Shown: one piece after another, positions 37,557 through 39,052 of the stretch | Layout: each line of letters opens with the position of its first letter | Position numbering within the stretch: the first letter of the stretch is position 1 | Assembly: GCA_001673575.1 (NCBI GenBank) | Contig: LZME01000010.1 | Location: forward strand, 1 to 39,052 | Direction: 5' to 3' | Source of the DNA: Mycolicibacter heraklionensis | Lineage (GTDB): Bacteria > Actinomycetota > Actinomycetes > Mycobacteriales > Mycobacteriaceae | DNA: 39,052 bases | Made by a program: the position numbers and the translations under genes | The notes under the pieces: generated by a model | What the model was told of the DNA's origin: nothing | What the model saw: only the letters and a program-made list of their open reading frames with translations | Databases searched by the model: none

Positions 37557-37593
37557 AGAAGTGGCCCCCTTCGCGGTGAAGGGGGCCACTTCT
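37557..37593. terminator. Strong bidirectional terminator
   Basis: AGAAGTGGCCCCCTTC (37557-37572) and GAAGGGGGCCACTTCT (37578-37593) form a perfect 16-bp stem with a 5-nt loop, extended by C/G outside. It separates the convergent phosphatase (ends 37545) and paralog 2 (ends 37607). Confidence 0.85.
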
Positions 37594-37606
37594 GTATTGA
37601 CTGGAT

Positions 37607-38641
37607 TTACACGCCGATGCCGAAGATGTCGGTCGCCAGCGAGGCGACGGTGTCGGCCTCGTCGCCCAAGGGGCTGCCCACGCCGTCCCAGCCGAGGGTC
37701 ATGGCGATGATCTCCTGAAGGCTTTGCCACGCGCCCAGTAGCCCGACGCCTTGGCCCTCAATCTCGAGCGGGAAGCCCATGAGACCGGTGGTCAGTCCCA
37801 GGCCGTTGATGATTGAGCCGCCGATACCGGGGGAGCTGCCGTCGGAGATCTCCTTGATGAAGCCCTCGACGTCGGTGCCGGTGACGCCGGGCGACAGCAG
37901 ACCGCCGAAGGTGTAGCTGAGCGCGGTGACGTCCAGGTCCGCGGGCAGCAGGCCGGCCTCGGTCAGGCTGGGCAGCAGCGCATCCAGGTTGAGGGTCGCG
38001 CCGTTGAGGAGCCCGCCGACCATGTTGGCCGGGATGTTGGCGATGTCCTGCAGCGCCGCGGTCCAGTCCGGTTCGTCGCCGGACAGAGCGGCGCTGATCT
38101 CGCTGACGCTGTTGCCGAGTGCCACCAGTGGGCTGATGGACGGGCCGAGCGCGCCGATCAGCACCCCGCTGAGCGGTGACGCCAGGAAGGAGAGAATCGG
38201 CGTGAGCTCGTCGGTGGTGAGTGGGAAGTCCTCCGGCATGTACTGAGGCATCACCAGCGTGACCAGTGCCTGCAGTGCGTCGTTGCTCAGCAGCAGCGGC
38301 GACATCGTCAGGTCGGTCGCCATGTTGGGCTGCACGATCGCCTCGAAGACAGCCTGCGGGTCGATCGACGTGCCATTCATGAGATCGGCGATCAGCTGCT
38401 GGGCCGCCACGCCCGGCACCGCGGACATGTGGTCCCACAGCGTGCTGGCGTTGTCCTTGGCGGTGGCGAAGACGTCCTGCCAAGCGCCGAACGGGTCGAA
38501 GTCAGCGGTCAGTGCCACAGCGGCCGAGTGCGAAGGAGTCAGGCCGGGCAGCGGAACGGTGACCGGGGTGGCGGCGACGGCGCCGGCGCCGATGAGCGCG
38601 ACGCCTGCTGCGACCCACGGAGCGGGGGCAAAGTGTTGCAT
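37607..38641 (-). CDS. GjpA-like exported protein, paralog 2
   Basis: 344-aa paralog of the 34224-35309 product. The signal sequence MQHFAPAPWVAAGVALIGAG is close to that of paralog 1, and the mature protein shares FLASPLSGVLIGALGPSISP, DWTAALQDIANIPANMVGGLLNG and the MTLGWDG block. It is acidic and cysteine-free. Between the shared blocks the two proteins differ in length and sequence, so they have diverged in the central region while keeping both ends. ATG 38641 has AGGAG upstream on the minus strand and the same leader as paralog 1. A porin role is inferred from family resemblance only. Confidence 0.75.
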   Translation of the reverse strand: MQHFAPAPWVAAGVALIGAGAVAATPVTVPLPGLTPSHSAAVALTADFDPFGAWQDVFATAKDNASTLWDHMSAVPGVAAQQLIADLMNGTSIDPQAVFEAIVQPNMATDLTMSPLLLSNDALQALVTLVMPQYMPEDFPLTTDELTPILSFLASPLSGVLIGALGPSISPLVALGNSVSEISAALSGDEPDWTAALQDIANIPANMVGGLLNGATLNLDALLPSLTEAGLLPADLDVTALSYTFGGLLSPGVTGTDVEGFIKEISDGSSPGIGGSIINGLGLTTGLMGFPLEIEGQGVGLLGAWQSLQEIIAMTLGWDGVGSPLGDEADTVASLATDIFGIGV

Positions 38642-38890
38642 TGGTCTCCTAGTTACGTAAGCGTGACGGCTGCCACGGCAACGAAAGGCTACCTGAAGGT
38701 AGCTTATGCGCAAACGAACTGACTGCTAACAAACTCCAAGGTCGTCTCAAGCACGACCTATATGACCTGGGGTTATTTGTGTTCGAGAAAAATGATTAAC
38801 AGAGAATTCTCAGAAACTTAGTTGCGTCAGACGGAAGGGCGGCCGCTGCGGGTGGACCAAAGTGGTGTCTGGGAGCCTTGTGGCCGCGAA
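38642..38890 (-). promoter_or_regulatory. Upstream region of paralog 2
   Basis: Matches the region upstream of paralog 1: TTACGTAA at 38653-38660, -10 TAAGCT (minus, 38706 down to 38701), and the conserved 38793-38822 block. Similarity fades near 38890. 38891-38975 shows no gene or motif I recognise. Confidence 0.6.
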
Positions 38891-38975
38891 TGAACCGACC
38901 TCTCGGCGGCGCGAAGCTGACAGGATCGGGCTTCGCGGACGCAGATTGGGGGCGCGGAGCGCACCCGGCGCGCGT

Positions 38976-39052
38976 CTAGGAGTCTGCTGAATTAATCCGG
39001 CGTGCCGGGCGGGGTTGTCCTGGGGTTTTGGGGATGATTGGTGGGTGCAGGG
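38976..39052. mobile_element. Possible insertion-sequence terminus at the window edge
   Basis: CTAG (38976-38979) is followed by GAGTCTGCTGAATTAATCCG, which resembles the terminal inverted repeats of IS5-like elements that duplicate YTAR target sites. The remaining bases to 39052 are G/T-rich (GGGGTTGTCCTGGGGTTTTG) with no open frame. The other end lies outside the window, so this is a suggestion only. Confidence 0.28.

Overview
The window is chromosomal DNA from a high-GC actinomycete of the family Mycobacteriaceae, most likely a non-tuberculous mycobacterium. Support comes from the backbone gene order, which matches the M. tuberculosis block Rv3032 to Rv3009c (from memory): Rv3032, Rv3031, Rv3030, fixA, fixB, Rv3027c, Rv3026c, an iscS-like gene, mnmA, lpqA, Rv3015c, ligA, Rv3013, gatC, gatA, pfkA, gatB. 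Further support comes from an MmpS/MmpL pair, DUF732 and PknH_C-type exported proteins, and many leaderless starts with a TANNNT -10 box. I saw no tRNA, rRNA or CRISPR array.

Layout. 1-2.5 kb: a TetR regulator and a Baeyer-Villiger monooxygenase with a perfect AT-rich palindrome between them. 2.5-7.3 kb (minus strand): a four-gene run of methyltransferase, GH57 branching enzyme, GT4 glucosyltransferase (methylglucose lipopolysaccharide/alpha-glucan genes) and a zinc alcohol dehydrogenase. 7.5-9.3 kb: fixAB, the electron transfer flavoprotein. 9.3-13.7 kb: an accessory block of a large LuxR-type ATPase regulator, an NmrA-like reductase and an SDR. 13.7-17.8 kb: an OlsB-like/OlsA-like acyltransferase pair, then a cysteine desulfurase coupled to mnmA (tRNA 2-thiouridine). 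17.9-19.6 kb: lpqA and a MetE-like protein. 19.6-24.9 kb: a second accessory block (SRPBCC + ArsR with twin operators, YjbR, MarR, MmpL, MmpS). 25-33.9 kb: ligA, an ACT protein, gatCA, pfkA, DUF732, DUF2237, tenA, gatB.

33.9-39 kb is the most unusual part. Two paralogous exported proteins resembling the GjpA porin family lie on the minus strand. They share not only coding sequence but about 250 bp of upstream DNA, with the same -10 position, TTACGTAA palindrome and RBS. Between them sits a Tat-exported calcineurin-like phosphatase on the plus strand, and ahead of it a decayed copy of the last 26 codons of gatB, 1.7 kb downstream of the intact gatB. This is a footprint of duplication or insertion. 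The window ends in what may be the terminus of an insertion sequence next to a CTAG site.

Several housekeeping genes (lpqA, Rv3015c-like, yjbR, ligA, gatC, gatB, tenA, DUF2237) have a TANNNT box 5-8 nt before the start codon, so they are predicted to be translated from leaderless mRNA. This spacing was used to choose starts. All functional calls are from motifs and remembered family features; no database search was run.
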